Assembly: GCA_038106575.1 (NCBI GenBank)
Contig: JAYOED010000005.1
Coordinates: forward strand, 1-64,000
Origin: Ga0077527 sp038106575
GTDB lineage: Bacteria > Pseudomonadota > Gammaproteobacteria > Burkholderiales > SG8-41
DNA: 64,000 nucleotides
Reading direction: 5' to 3'
The notes beneath the pieces were generated by a model. The model was given only the letters and a program-made list of their open reading frames with translations, did no database searches and was not told where the DNA came from. Shown piece by piece: positions 26,263 through 34,853 of the stretch; the first letter of the stretch is position 1, and each line of letters opens with the position of its first letter. A program made the translations under genes and the position numbers.

Positions 26263-27570
26263 ATGAGTACTGCCACCGAAAAAGCCGCACAGGCCAAAGC
26301 CGCGATCCTCGCCAAACTGCCGATGCGAGCCGACGAGGATCCGTTTGTCGTCGCCATCGGCGGCTTCTACCGCCGCTGGTTTAACTTGATCGACAACTTG
26401 CAGTTGCTGATCGATACCGTCGCGAAAATCAAGAGCACCGAGGACGAAGACTGGGTTCCGGTCTGGAGTGCGGTCGGCGCCGAATACGAAAAAAAAGGCG
26501 ACGCCCTGCTCGCGCACAAGGACAAGGTCGGTGCACGCCAGGCTTATGTTCAGGCCAAAACCTACTACAGCCTCGCACGTTTCCCTTCGCCCTACTGGTC
26601 GGGCTCGTCAATCTGCCCGCCGAACATGAGCCCGATCAAGGCGCAGTCATACGATGACTACCTGCGCTGCTACGCCAAGTCGGCGGCGCTGCTGCCTGAT
26701 CCGCCGGAAACCATCGTCGTCCAAAAGAACGGCATGAAAGCCACCGGCTTCCTGCGCGTGCCCAAAGATGCATCAAAATCGAACAAAGTACCTGCGGTGC
26801 TGGTGATGTGCGGCGCCGACATGTACAAGGAAGACCGCGAGAAATACGCCGAGGGTGCGCTGTCACATGGCATGGCCGCGCTGGTGGTCGATGCGCCGGG
26901 AACGGGACAAACTACGTTTCCGCATGCCCCGGAATCGGTAGTGGCGTGGCAGGCCGCGCTCGATGTGCTGCAGAAACGTCCGGAAATCGACGGGCAGCGC
27001 ATCGGCGCCTTCGGCGTCAGCCGCGGCGGGCTGTGGGTGATCCGGCTGGCCGCGCACGATGCTCGGATCAAGGGCCTGATCGCCTGCGCACCGGGCGGTG
27101 CCGGCTACTGGGGCACTCCGGACGAGCGCGCCGAGTGGCGCCGGGCCACCTACGAACGCGCAAAAACCAACTGGTTCGGTCCCCGTGGCTCGCGGCCACC
27201 GCTGAAGGAAGTCACCGAAGAAGAGCAACGCAAGGAATTCCTGCGCTGGTCGCTGAAAGACCAGGACCTGCTGAAGAACCTGACCATGCCGATGTACCTG
27301 GTCAACGGCAAGGTCGACCATCTTACTCCGATCGGCAACCTCTACATGCTGCTCGAATCAGGCCCTGCCGATGGTCGCGTCGCCCGCGTCTATGCCGACG
27401 ACGGCCACATCGCCGCCAAGAGCGAACGCTACTGGGGTCCGGCGTCGTGGGCGTGGCTGCGCGGGGTGCTGACGAAAGGGATGAAACCGAAGGCAACGGC
27501 CAGGAAGCCTGCCAAAAAGAAATTTGCTGTAAAAAAACCAGTGAAGAAAAAAACCGTCAAAAAGAAGTGA
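26263..27570 (+). CDS. Alpha/beta hydrolase with a lysine-rich C-terminal tail
   Basis: 435 residues. An N-terminal helical region of about 150 residues precedes the hydrolase fold: VLVMCGADMYKEDREKYAEG, VVDAPGTGQTTFPH, and the elbow GAFGVSRGGLWVIRLAAHD with Ser in GVSRG; YLVNGKVDHLTP and DDGHIAAKSE carry Asp and His. It resembles FrsA/2,6-dihydroxypseudooxynicotine hydrolase-type enzymes. The last 30 residues are almost only Lys, Ala, Pro and Val (ARKPAKKK, KKPVKKKTVKKK), like a histone H1-type or AlgP-type tail, which suggests binding to nucleic acid or polyanions. GGGGAAG precedes ATG 26263. Confidence 0.82.
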   Translation: MSTATEKAAQAKAAILAKLPMRADEDPFVVAIGGFYRRWFNLIDNLQLLIDTVAKIKSTEDEDWVPVWSAVGAEYEKKGDALLAHKDKVGARQAYVQAKTYYSLARFPSPYWSGSSICPPNMSPIKAQSYDDYLRCYAKSAALLPDPPETIVVQKNGMKATGFLRVPKDASKSNKVPAVLVMCGADMYKEDREKYAEGALSHGMAALVVDAPGTGQTTFPHAPESVVAWQAALDVLQKRPEIDGQRIGAFGVSRGGLWVIRLAAHDARIKGLIACAPGGAGYWGTPDERAEWRRATYERAKTNWFGPRGSRPPLKEVTEEEQRKEFLRWSLKDQDLLKNLTMPMYLVNGKVDHLTPIGNLYMLLESGPADGRVARVYADDGHIAAKSERYWGPASWAWLRGVLTKGMKPKATARKPAKKKFAVKKPVKKKTVKKK

Positions 27571-27574
27571 GCTT

Positions 27575-28408
27575 CTAGATTGCTGCGCAAAGCCACGGCA
27601 GCACTTCACCGATCGGCGCGCGGATCACCGCGTCCGCGACATCGTCGAACTGCGTCGGCTCGGCATTGATGATCAGCAGCCGCGCCCCGGTGTCGATTGC
27701 GATCGTCACCGCGCCCGCCACCGGATAGACCTGCAGCGTCGAGCCGATGGCGATAAACAGGTCGCCCTCGCCTGCAACCTGCATGGCACGGGCGATGACT
27801 TCCGGAATCAGCTGCTGGCCAAATGAAATGGTGTCGCTCTTCAGCAGGCCATTGCAGGTCAGGCAACCCGGGTCTTCCTCGCCGGCACGCACGCGATCCA
27901 GTGTCTCCTGCATCGGGCCGCGCCAGCCGCAGGACAGGCACATTACCTTGTGCAGCGTACCGTGAACCTCGATGACCTTGTCGGCGGCAATGCCTGCGCG
28001 CTGGTGCAGACCGTCGATGTTCTGAGTGATTAGTGCATGCAGCTTGCCGCGTTTGTCGAGATCAGCAAGCGCACAATGACCGGCGTTGGACTCAGCGGTC
28101 CACGCCGGATGCGCAAGCCGCGACTGCCACGACAGGCGTCGCACTTCGGGGTCGGACACGTAATAGCGGATGTCCGACATTTTTTCGGCTTTGGGATTGA
28201 GCGTCCACACGCCTTTAGGTCCGCGGAAATCCGGGATGCCGGAATCGGTGGAAATGCCGGCGCCGGTCAGGACCACTACGCGCTGCGCAGCATCGATCCA
28301 GCTGCGGATCACCGCCAGTTGTTCAAGTTGTTGGGTGCTGTCCATACGCCCATCATGCATCGGTTGCAGGCCCCTGAACAGAGTCCCGGAATCAAGATTT
28401 TCCGCCAT
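27575..28408 (-). CDS. Sir2-family NAD-dependent deacylase (sirtuin)
   Basis: 277 residues. VLTGAGISTDSGIPDFRG and ITQNIDGLHQRAG form the NAD site, EVHGTLHKVMCLSCG holds the catalytic His and the first zinc Cys pair, and CLTCNG the second pair. It removes acyl groups from protein lysines in the cytoplasm. GAGG before ATG 28408 supports this start, although ATG 28345 would fit the core equally well. It converges on the hydrolase gene with a 4-bp gap. Confidence 0.93.
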   Translation of the reverse strand: MAENLDSGTLFRGLQPMHDGRMDSTQQLEQLAVIRSWIDAAQRVVVLTGAGISTDSGIPDFRGPKGVWTLNPKAEKMSDIRYYVSDPEVRRLSWQSRLAHPAWTAESNAGHCALADLDKRGKLHALITQNIDGLHQRAGIAADKVIEVHGTLHKVMCLSCGWRGPMQETLDRVRAGEEDPGCLTCNGLLKSDTISFGQQLIPEVIARAMQVAGEGDLFIAIGSTLQVYPVAGAVTIAIDTGARLLIINAEPTQFDDVADAVIRAPIGEVLPWLCAAI

Positions 28409-28458
28409 GTGGTCGCCTCGAATTCACTGCAATACCACCCTTATAATCGGCGCTGCCC

Positions 28459-29595
28459 ATGCCGCTCGTCCTGATTCTTTCCCTTTCCGCGATCACCTTC
28501 ATCACCATGAAGGGAAGCCGCGTACTGATGACTCTGTATGCAGTAGATCTGGGAGCTGGCCCGTTTGAAACCGGCATCATGTTCGCACTCTACGGCCTGG
28601 TTCCCTTCATGCTCGCCATCGCCGCGGGACGCATCGCTGACCGTTTCGACAATCGCGTGCTGATGTATTGGGGACTCAGCACCTATACGCTCAGCCTGTT
28701 GCTGCCGTTTGCGTTTCCGTCAATGACTATCCTGTTCATCACGGCGCCGCTTTGGGGATTCACCAGCATGCTGTGGGTGGTGGCAGTACAGAACCTGGTC
28801 GGCGTGCTATCGACGGCCGACAACCGCACCAGGCACTACAGCTATTACAGCCTCGGCGAGTCAGTCGGCTCGGTGGCAGGCCCCATTGTCGTCGGACTGT
28901 CGATCGACGCGCTATCGCACCAGCCTTCGTTCCTAATCATGGCAGCCATACCCGCGTTCTGCGGACTGGTGGTCGTGGCCAAGCGCCATACCATCCCCTC
29001 AACCGCGGTAAAAACCGGTGGCGACAACACGCCCAAGCGCACTCGCGACCTGCTTGCGGTGCCGTCGATGCGCAATGCGCTGCTGTCAAACAGTGTGGTG
29101 ATGTCGGGACTCGACCTGTTCAACCTGTACATGCCGATCTACGGCCACAGCCTCGATTTCTCGGCGACCACGATCGGCCTGATCATGGGTGCTTTCGGGG
29201 CCGCGGCTTTCCTAACACGGCTTGCGCTGCCACCGCTGTCCAAGGCCTATGGCGAGCGCGCAGTGCTGGCAGTGGCATTCCTGATTTCGGGCGTAGCATT
29301 TTGTATTTTCCCGCTGACCCAGCAACCGCTGCTGCTCGCTGCAGCGGCCTTTCTGCTGGGTCTGGGCCTAGGCTGCGGCCAGCCACTGTCAATGATCCTC
29401 TCATTCAATGCCGCGCCCCCCGGACGCCAGGCCGAGGGCATCTCGATGCGGCTTGCGGTAAGCTACGGCGCGCACGTCGTCGTGCCACCGCTGTTCGGCA
29501 TGATCGGCGCGGTGTCCGGCGTGGCGCCAATTTTCTGGACCTGCGCCGCGCTAATGGGCAGCGGCACCTGGATCAATCGCGGCAAACCGCGCTGA
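28459..29595 (+). CDS. MFS transporter
   Basis: 378 residues, about 12 helices; IAAGRIADRFDNRVLMYWG is the loop 2-3 signature, and the protein resembles drug or sugar-type efflux carriers (YSLGESVGSVAGPIVVG). A TATAAT lies only 12 nt upstream of the ATG and no ribosome site is visible, so the message may be nearly leaderless. The SDR gene follows 24 nt later and is probably co-transcribed. It is divergent from the sirtuin. Confidence 0.83.
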   Translation: MPLVLILSLSAITFITMKGSRVLMTLYAVDLGAGPFETGIMFALYGLVPFMLAIAAGRIADRFDNRVLMYWGLSTYTLSLLLPFAFPSMTILFITAPLWGFTSMLWVVAVQNLVGVLSTADNRTRHYSYYSLGESVGSVAGPIVVGLSIDALSHQPSFLIMAAIPAFCGLVVVAKRHTIPSTAVKTGGDNTPKRTRDLLAVPSMRNALLSNSVVMSGLDLFNLYMPIYGHSLDFSATTIGLIMGAFGAAAFLTRLALPPLSKAYGERAVLAVAFLISGVAFCIFPLTQQPLLLAAAAFLLGLGLGCGQPLSMILSFNAAPPGRQAEGISMRLAVSYGAHVVVPPLFGMIGAVSGVAPIFWTCAALMGSGTWINRGKPR

Positions 29596-29619
29596 TCCAT
29601 CAACAAGGAGACGTATCGC

Positions 29620-30384
29620 ATGGCTGTCTATCCGGAACTATCGGGACGTGTCGCACTGATCAGCGGCGCCGCACAGGGCATCGGCGCGGAAACCGCACGA
29701 GCGTTCGCTAAACAAGGTGCTGCGGTTGCCATCGTCGACATCGACATGGCCAACGCTGGAAAGGTGGCGACCTTCATTACTGATTCCGGCGGTCGCGCCA
29801 AGGCGATCCAGACCGACATCACCGATGCAGACGCCGTGAATTACGCAATGGAAAGCACGGTTGCCGCCTTCGGCGGACTCGACATCATCGTCAATAGCGC
29901 CGGCGGCTACGGCCGTCTCGCGACAGTGGAAGACATGCCGATCGACGAATGGGACCGCACCGTCGCGCTCAATCTGCGCGGCGCCTTCCTGCTGAGCAAG
30001 CTGGCCATTCCGCATCTGCGCAAGTCAAAAGCCGGACGCATCATCCATGTCGCCTCGATCTCGGGTCGCACCGTGCATGCTGCCTCATCGCCGGCCTATG
30101 GCGCAGCAAAAGCCGGCGTTATCCAGCTGACGCGTTTTCTCGCTTACCAGCTTGGTCCGGATAACATTACTGCCAACGCCATCGCGCCGATCACCACGCT
30201 GACGCCGCGCGTCGCCGCGCTGCGTACCGAAGCGGATATCGAAAAAATAGCAGCGCAGGTGCCCTTGCGTCGGCTTGCTGTATCTGAAGACCACGCCAAT
30301 GCAATGCTGTTCCTGGCCTCAGACGCGGCCGCCTACATCAATGGTGTCGTGCTCGACACCAACGGCGGCCGGGTGATGATGTAA
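29620..30384 (+). CDS. Short-chain dehydrogenase/reductase with intact active site
   Basis: 254 residues. ISGAAQGIGAETARAF is the cofactor motif, DIIVNSAGGYG the NSAG site, VASISGRTVHAASSPAYGAAK the catalytic Ser, Tyr and Lys (residues about 140-160). In contrast to the two His-variant paralogues in this window, this one keeps Y-x3-K. AAGGAG lies before the ATG. A 3-oxoacyl or hydroxy-acid substrate is likely but unproven. Confidence 0.9.
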   Translation: MAVYPELSGRVALISGAAQGIGAETARAFAKQGAAVAIVDIDMANAGKVATFITDSGGRAKAIQTDITDADAVNYAMESTVAAFGGLDIIVNSAGGYGRLATVEDMPIDEWDRTVALNLRGAFLLSKLAIPHLRKSKAGRIIHVASISGRTVHAASSPAYGAAKAGVIQLTRFLAYQLGPDNITANAIAPITTLTPRVAALRTEADIEKIAAQVPLRRLAVSEDHANAMLFLASDAAAYINGVVLDTNGGRVMM

Positions 30385-30398
30385 CCAAAGTTTTTCAG

Positions 30399-30444
30399 AA
30401 GACCGGTTCGTGTCGGGTGACACTGACTTGCCAGACCGGGTCTT
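30399..30444. terminator. Nested inverted repeats between convergent genes
   Basis: An outer arm AAGACCGG pairs with CCGGGTCTT, and an inner arm GTGTC pairs with GACAC around GGGT. It sits exactly between two convergent stop codons and T-rich text flanks it on both sides, fitting a two-way terminator. Confidence 0.45.
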
Positions 30445-31416
30445 TCAATCAACTTTGACTACGATCTTGCCCACCATGTCGCTGCTGTCCATGCACGCCT
30501 TCGCCGCCGGCATCTCGTCGAAGGGATAGACGCGGTCAATCACCGGTACGATACAACCGTCTGCGATCATTGGCAGCACGTCACGCACGAACCCGGCTGT
30601 GGATGCCGCTTTTTCCGCAGCAGTCAGGTGCGCGTTGGAGACACCGAAGATTTCCAACCGCCGCGCATGCACGGCATTGAGGTCGATCTCAGCCTTGAAG
30701 GTGTTATCGAGATAACCCACAACCGCCAGCCGTCCGTGATCGGCCAGGATGCGCAGGCATTCAGCAAACATCGTGCCGCCAACACCGTTGACAACGACAT
30801 CGACACCCTTGCCGCCGTTGGCCTTGAGTACAGCGTCGCCGAAATCCGGCTTGCGCGTGGCGATGCCGACATCGAGGCCGATCGCCTTTAGTTTGTCGAG
30901 CTTGGCCTGCGAGCCCGAAGTACCAATGGTAAGCACGCCCATCGCCCTGGCAATCTGGATGCTAGCCACACCGGCACCCGATGAAGCCCCCATCACCAGC
31001 AGCGTTTCGCCTTTTTTCAGCTTGCCGTAGAGCAACAGCATTTCCCACGCGGTAACAAAACTGATCGGCACCGCGGCGGCCTGCTCCCAGGAAAGATTTT
31101 CCGGTTTCTTCAGAACCTGCGGCGCGTCGGTCACGCAATATTCGGCAAATGCGCCGCGCACGCGACCGAATACCGCATCGCCGACCTTGACGTGCTTCAC
31201 TTCGCTGCCCACCGCATGCACCACGCCCGAAGCTTCGCCGCCGCCGAGTTTTTCCGGACCGCCGTGCATCACGCCGCCGGCGAAAATTTCGCCGCGGTTC
31301 ATTGCGCTGGCGTGCACCTTGATCACTACTTCGTTGGGTTTGGGCTGCGGCACTGGCACCTCGCGCGCCTCCATCGTAGTCTTGCGATCTTTCGTGACGA
31401 TCCACCAGGATTTCAT
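30445..31416 (-). CDS. Quinone-oxidoreductase-like medium-chain dehydrogenase
   Basis: 323 residues. HASAMNRGEIFAGG and GGGEASGVVHAVGSEVKHV are the substrate-side motifs of zinc-free quinone oxidoreductases, and LVMGASSGAGVASIQIARAMG is the NADPH motif. No structural-zinc Cys lobe is seen. It reduces quinones or enones with NADPH. It stands alone on the minus strand. Confidence 0.88.
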   Translation of the reverse strand: MKSWWIVTKDRKTTMEAREVPVPQPKPNEVVIKVHASAMNRGEIFAGGVMHGGPEKLGGGEASGVVHAVGSEVKHVKVGDAVFGRVRGAFAEYCVTDAPQVLKKPENLSWEQAAAVPISFVTAWEMLLLYGKLKKGETLLVMGASSGAGVASIQIARAMGVLTIGTSGSQAKLDKLKAIGLDVGIATRKPDFGDAVLKANGGKGVDVVVNGVGGTMFAECLRILADHGRLAVVGYLDNTFKAEIDLNAVHARRLEIFGVSNAHLTAAEKAASTAGFVRDVLPMIADGCIVPVIDRVYPFDEMPAAKACMDSSDMVGKIVVKVD

Positions 31417-31532
31417 AAAGTTTCCTTTAAAAAATTATACTTAATCAATATATGCGACTCAGGCAGCCGCGGCGCGAAGAGTTCCGATCCTAATGCACGC
31501 TCAGCTGCAGGCGCAACCAATTGAATAACGCT

Positions 31533-34500
31533 TCAAGCCGCGTACTCCCACTCGCGCCACCCAGCCAGCAATGGAAAATACAGGCCGAGCCGTATAGGAC
31601 GCACATCGGCAGAGCGCAGCAAGCGTGCATATTGTTCGAGCTGGCCGCGGTAACGCTCACGTTCGTTGTCGAGGAAAGCTTCACGATCGCTACCCTCGTG
31701 CACACTGGTCTTGTAGTCGACGATCCAGCGCACGCCATCCTGATCGACAAAGGTGCGGTCGATCACCACGTTGACGATGCGCCCGCCGCTGACACCAGTG
31801 AGCCGCCATTCGGTGCGCGCAGCGTCGCGCGCACCGAGCAGCCAGCGGCCGCGCTCATCGCTGACGGAACGGAAGAGGGCTTCAGTTGCGCGCTTCTCGG
31901 CATCATACAGTTCCGCATCGCCTACGCCCTCCGCAGTCAATGCATTACGGATCGCTGGCGCCAGCGCGCGGATGCTTTTTTCATTCCAGTTGTTGATGCC
32001 ATCTTCAGCAATGCGCTGCAGCCAGCGGTGCACCACCGAACCGACGTGGCGTGCCGTTTCGCCAGCCCAGGAAAACTCCAGAGAATCATGCGCGCGTACA
32101 TCTTCAGGCGGCGCCCGCCAGCGTACGGAGGGCGGCGCAGCCGGCAGCGCCCAACCCGCGGGCAGGCGGTGCAGCGCCTGATCAATGACAATGCGCTGTG
32201 CGGGCGGCGCAGGCTGCGGATCGCGTGCACGCAGCGCTGCATCGAATGCAGGTGCTACTGCAGGCCATAGCTTACCGAGCAGTGAGCGCGAAGAAGGCGG
32301 CGTCATCACCGGCGCGCCGTCATCATCATGGCTGACACGGACATTGCCAAACAGATGCAGGCGGCGGCGCGCACGCGTGGCGGCAACATAAAGCAGGCGT
32401 CCATCTTCAAGATGCTGGCGGTGTGCGTGATGGCGCTGAATCCAGGCATAAATTGGATCGCTGTCTTCTTCGCTGGCATGAATGGGGGCAAGCAGCAGCG
32501 CTTCCGCGCCATGTGCGGCAGGCTGTTCTGCCCACAACAGGAGCTTCTGGTCGTCGCCGCGGGACGTTCTGCCCAGCCCCGGCAGGATGACTACATCAAA
32601 CTCCAGGCCCTTGGCCTTGTGGATGGTCATGATCTGCAGCCGCTCGTCAGCACCTAGGTCCGGTGCGGCATGAAGCTGGGTCAACCCTTCCTCGAAGGCC
32701 AGGCGGTCGGGCAGCACCCCCGCCTCCTCGTGGCGGTCGAGATGCCGGAAAAAAGCTTCCGCATCCTCAAGGTCGGTGGGCTGCGCAACGCAGGCCGGAC
32801 CACCCAGCACGTACCAGGCACCGGCGACCTGCTCGCGCAGCGGCTTACGCGCGCGCTGCAGCATCCCTGTCGTCAGTGCGGTGCGCAGATGCAGCGCGCG
32901 GGCACGGCCATCGGCGGAAAGAACAGACAGCAGTGCGTCGTCGTGCAGCGCATCCCAAAGCGAGATGCTTTTATCAGAGGAGAGTGCGTGCAGATCGGCC
33001 AGTGTCAATCCGCACCAAGGCGCACGCAGCACCGCAAGCCAGGCCGTACGGTCGCCAGGATGGGCCAATGCACGGGTCAACGCCAGCAAATCCTGCACCA
33101 CGGGTCGCTGTCCCAACGGCTCGATGTCGATGGCGCGAAAGCGCAAACCTGCCGCTTTGAACTGTGGCACGATGTATTGCAGATGACCTCGAGTGCATAC
33201 CAGGATCGCAATACGTAAATCGGGATCTTGACGCCGCAAGACCGCCACCAGTTCCGCGATCTCTCTCGCCTCTTCGCTGCCGTCGTCACCGAACAGTGCA
33301 TGCACGCTGACCGCTTCTCCCGGCAGCGCTTCGCGCGTCGGAACCGAAGCCGTATATGGTACCGCCCCGGACACCATGTTCTCGCGTGCCGGCATGACTT
33401 GCACAAATGTGCTGTTTACCCAAGCCACGATGCCTGCCTCCGAGCGAAAGTTCGACGACAGTGCCACTGGATGCAACCTGAGGTCGCGGATGCCCTCGGC
33501 GCTCGTGCGCAGGAACAATCCTACCTCGGCTTCGCGGAAGCGGTAGATCGACTGCATTGGGTCGCCAACGGCGAATACTGTGCGGCCGTCATCAGCTGTC
33601 CAGCCCGCAGTGAGTCGTGCAACCAGTTCGTACTGGCTAATCGAGGTGTCCTGGAACTCGTCGATCAACAGGTGGCGTATACGGTAATCGAGCGCCAGCG
33701 TGAGATCGGTCGGCTCGTCCTCGCTGCCCAGCGCCTGCAATGCACTTTGCACGACCTCAGTGAAATCGACCTGCCGCCGTGACTGGAACACTAGCTTCAG
33801 CTGCGCCACCGCATAAGGCAGCAGGTTGAGGATCGTGCCCAGCGCCTGCCACTGGCTGTCGCTGTAGCGCTCCGGCGGCAGTTCGCGTATTGCGGCCAGC
33901 GCTTCGCACACTTCGGAACTGGAGTCGAGTTGAGCAAACAGCGCCAGTGCGCGCGCTTTCCATGGTTGCCCTTCCTTTCCTGCAGGAAAACCCTGGTCCT
34001 TCGTCAGGCGTTTACGCCAATCGCCATCGGCGGTCAAACAAGCTGCAGCAAACCTCACCCAGCTTTCGACTGCATCAAAAACGAAATCGCCGTAACCAAG
34101 ATTGGCAAAAACATAGCCCGCAACATCCCTTAGTTCGCTATCGTTGCCTGCGGGTAAGGCGTCGAGCAATCTTTGTAAAGACTGATCACGGACATGATGC
34201 AATGCCGTTTCAAGAACCTCTCGTTTCTGGCCACCGTAATGAAGCAAACGTATCCACTGGTCTCGCTGCGCCAGCATGCCGGCGATCAGGTCCTCAATCC
34301 GGGCAACGTTGTTGTCGAGGTGCAGCAGCAGGCGCTCCACGTCGTCCGCCACCTCCACCTCGTCGTCGATCAGCGCCAGCGTAGCCTGCGCTGCCACGCG
34401 GTACAGCGGCAACGCATCCTCGACGCTCTCGGGTTGCGCACCGAAGCGCGAAAGCACCGGCATCTGCCTTGTAAGGCCAGCGCACAGCGCATCGATGGTC

Positions 34501-34853
34501 TGGATGCGCAGCCGTGCCGGATTACAGGTTATCTGCCAACCGGCCTCACGATCGCGCGTGAGCGCGGCCGAGGCAAGCTCAAGCGTCAGTTGTTCATGCG
34601 GGGTTTCGCCGGCCTTGCCCGACTGCGCGTCCTGCAGCGCCTGCAGCACGCGTTCGCGCATCTCGCCCGCAGCCTTCTTGGTGAACGTGACTGCGACGAT
34701 CTCTTCGGCATGTTCTACCATGGCCAGCAACCTGAGATAGCGCTGGATCAGCAGTTCGGTCTTGCCTGAACCCGCCGGAGCCTGGACGATGAAAGAACGC
34801 TGCGGATCAAGCGCCTCGCGGCGTTGTTCACGATCGGGGATGACTGCGGTCAC
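31533..34853 (-). CDS. AddA-like UvrD-family helicase/nuclease
   Basis: 1106 residues. Walker A is VQAPAGSGKTELLIQRYL; AVTFTKKAAGEMRERV, LLIDEFQDTS, AVGDPMQSIYRFR and LYVAATRARRRLHLFG are UvrD helicase motifs in order. The C-terminal part ends with DGVRWIVDYKTSVHEG, the PD-(D/E)xK nuclease core. The protein unwinds and trims broken DNA ends before RecA loading. It overlaps the AddB-like gene upstream by 4 bp (ATGA), so the two are one translated unit. Confidence 0.9.
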   Translation of the reverse strand: MTAVIPDREQRREALDPQRSFIVQAPAGSGKTELLIQRYLRLLAMVEHAEEIVAVTFTKKAAGEMRERVLQALQDAQSGKAGETPHEQLTLELASAALTRDREAGWQITCNPARLRIQTIDALCAGLTRQMPVLSRFGAQPESVEDALPLYRVAAQATLALIDDEVEVADDVERLLLHLDNNVARIEDLIAGMLAQRDQWIRLLHYGGQKREVLETALHHVRDQSLQRLLDALPAGNDSELRDVAGYVFANLGYGDFVFDAVESWVRFAAACLTADGDWRKRLTKDQGFPAGKEGQPWKARALALFAQLDSSSEVCEALAAIRELPPERYSDSQWQALGTILNLLPYAVAQLKLVFQSRRQVDFTEVVQSALQALGSEDEPTDLTLALDYRIRHLLIDEFQDTSISQYELVARLTAGWTADDGRTVFAVGDPMQSIYRFREAEVGLFLRTSAEGIRDLRLHPVALSSNFRSEAGIVAWVNSTFVQVMPARENMVSGAVPYTASVPTREALPGEAVSVHALFGDDGSEEAREIAELVAVLRRQDPDLRIAILVCTRGHLQYIVPQFKAAGLRFRAIDIEPLGQRPVVQDLLALTRALAHPGDRTAWLAVLRAPWCGLTLADLHALSSDKSISLWDALHDDALLSVLSADGRARALHLRTALTTGMLQRARKPLREQVAGAWYVLGGPACVAQPTDLEDAEAFFRHLDRHEEAGVLPDRLAFEEGLTQLHAAPDLGADERLQIMTIHKAKGLEFDVVILPGLGRTSRGDDQKLLLWAEQPAAHGAEALLLAPIHASEEDSDPIYAWIQRHHAHRQHLEDGRLLYVAATRARRRLHLFGNVRVSHDDDGAPVMTPPSSRSLLGKLWPAVAPAFDAALRARDPQPAPPAQRIVIDQALHRLPAGWALPAAPPSVRWRAPPEDVRAHDSLEFSWAGETARHVGSVVHRWLQRIAEDGINNWNEKSIRALAPAIRNALTAEGVGDAELYDAEKRATEALFRSVSDERGRWLLGARDAARTEWRLTGVSGGRIVNVVIDRTFVDQDGVRWIVDYKTSVHEGSDREAFLDNERERYRGQLEQYARLLRSADVRPIRLGLYFPLLAGWREWEYAA

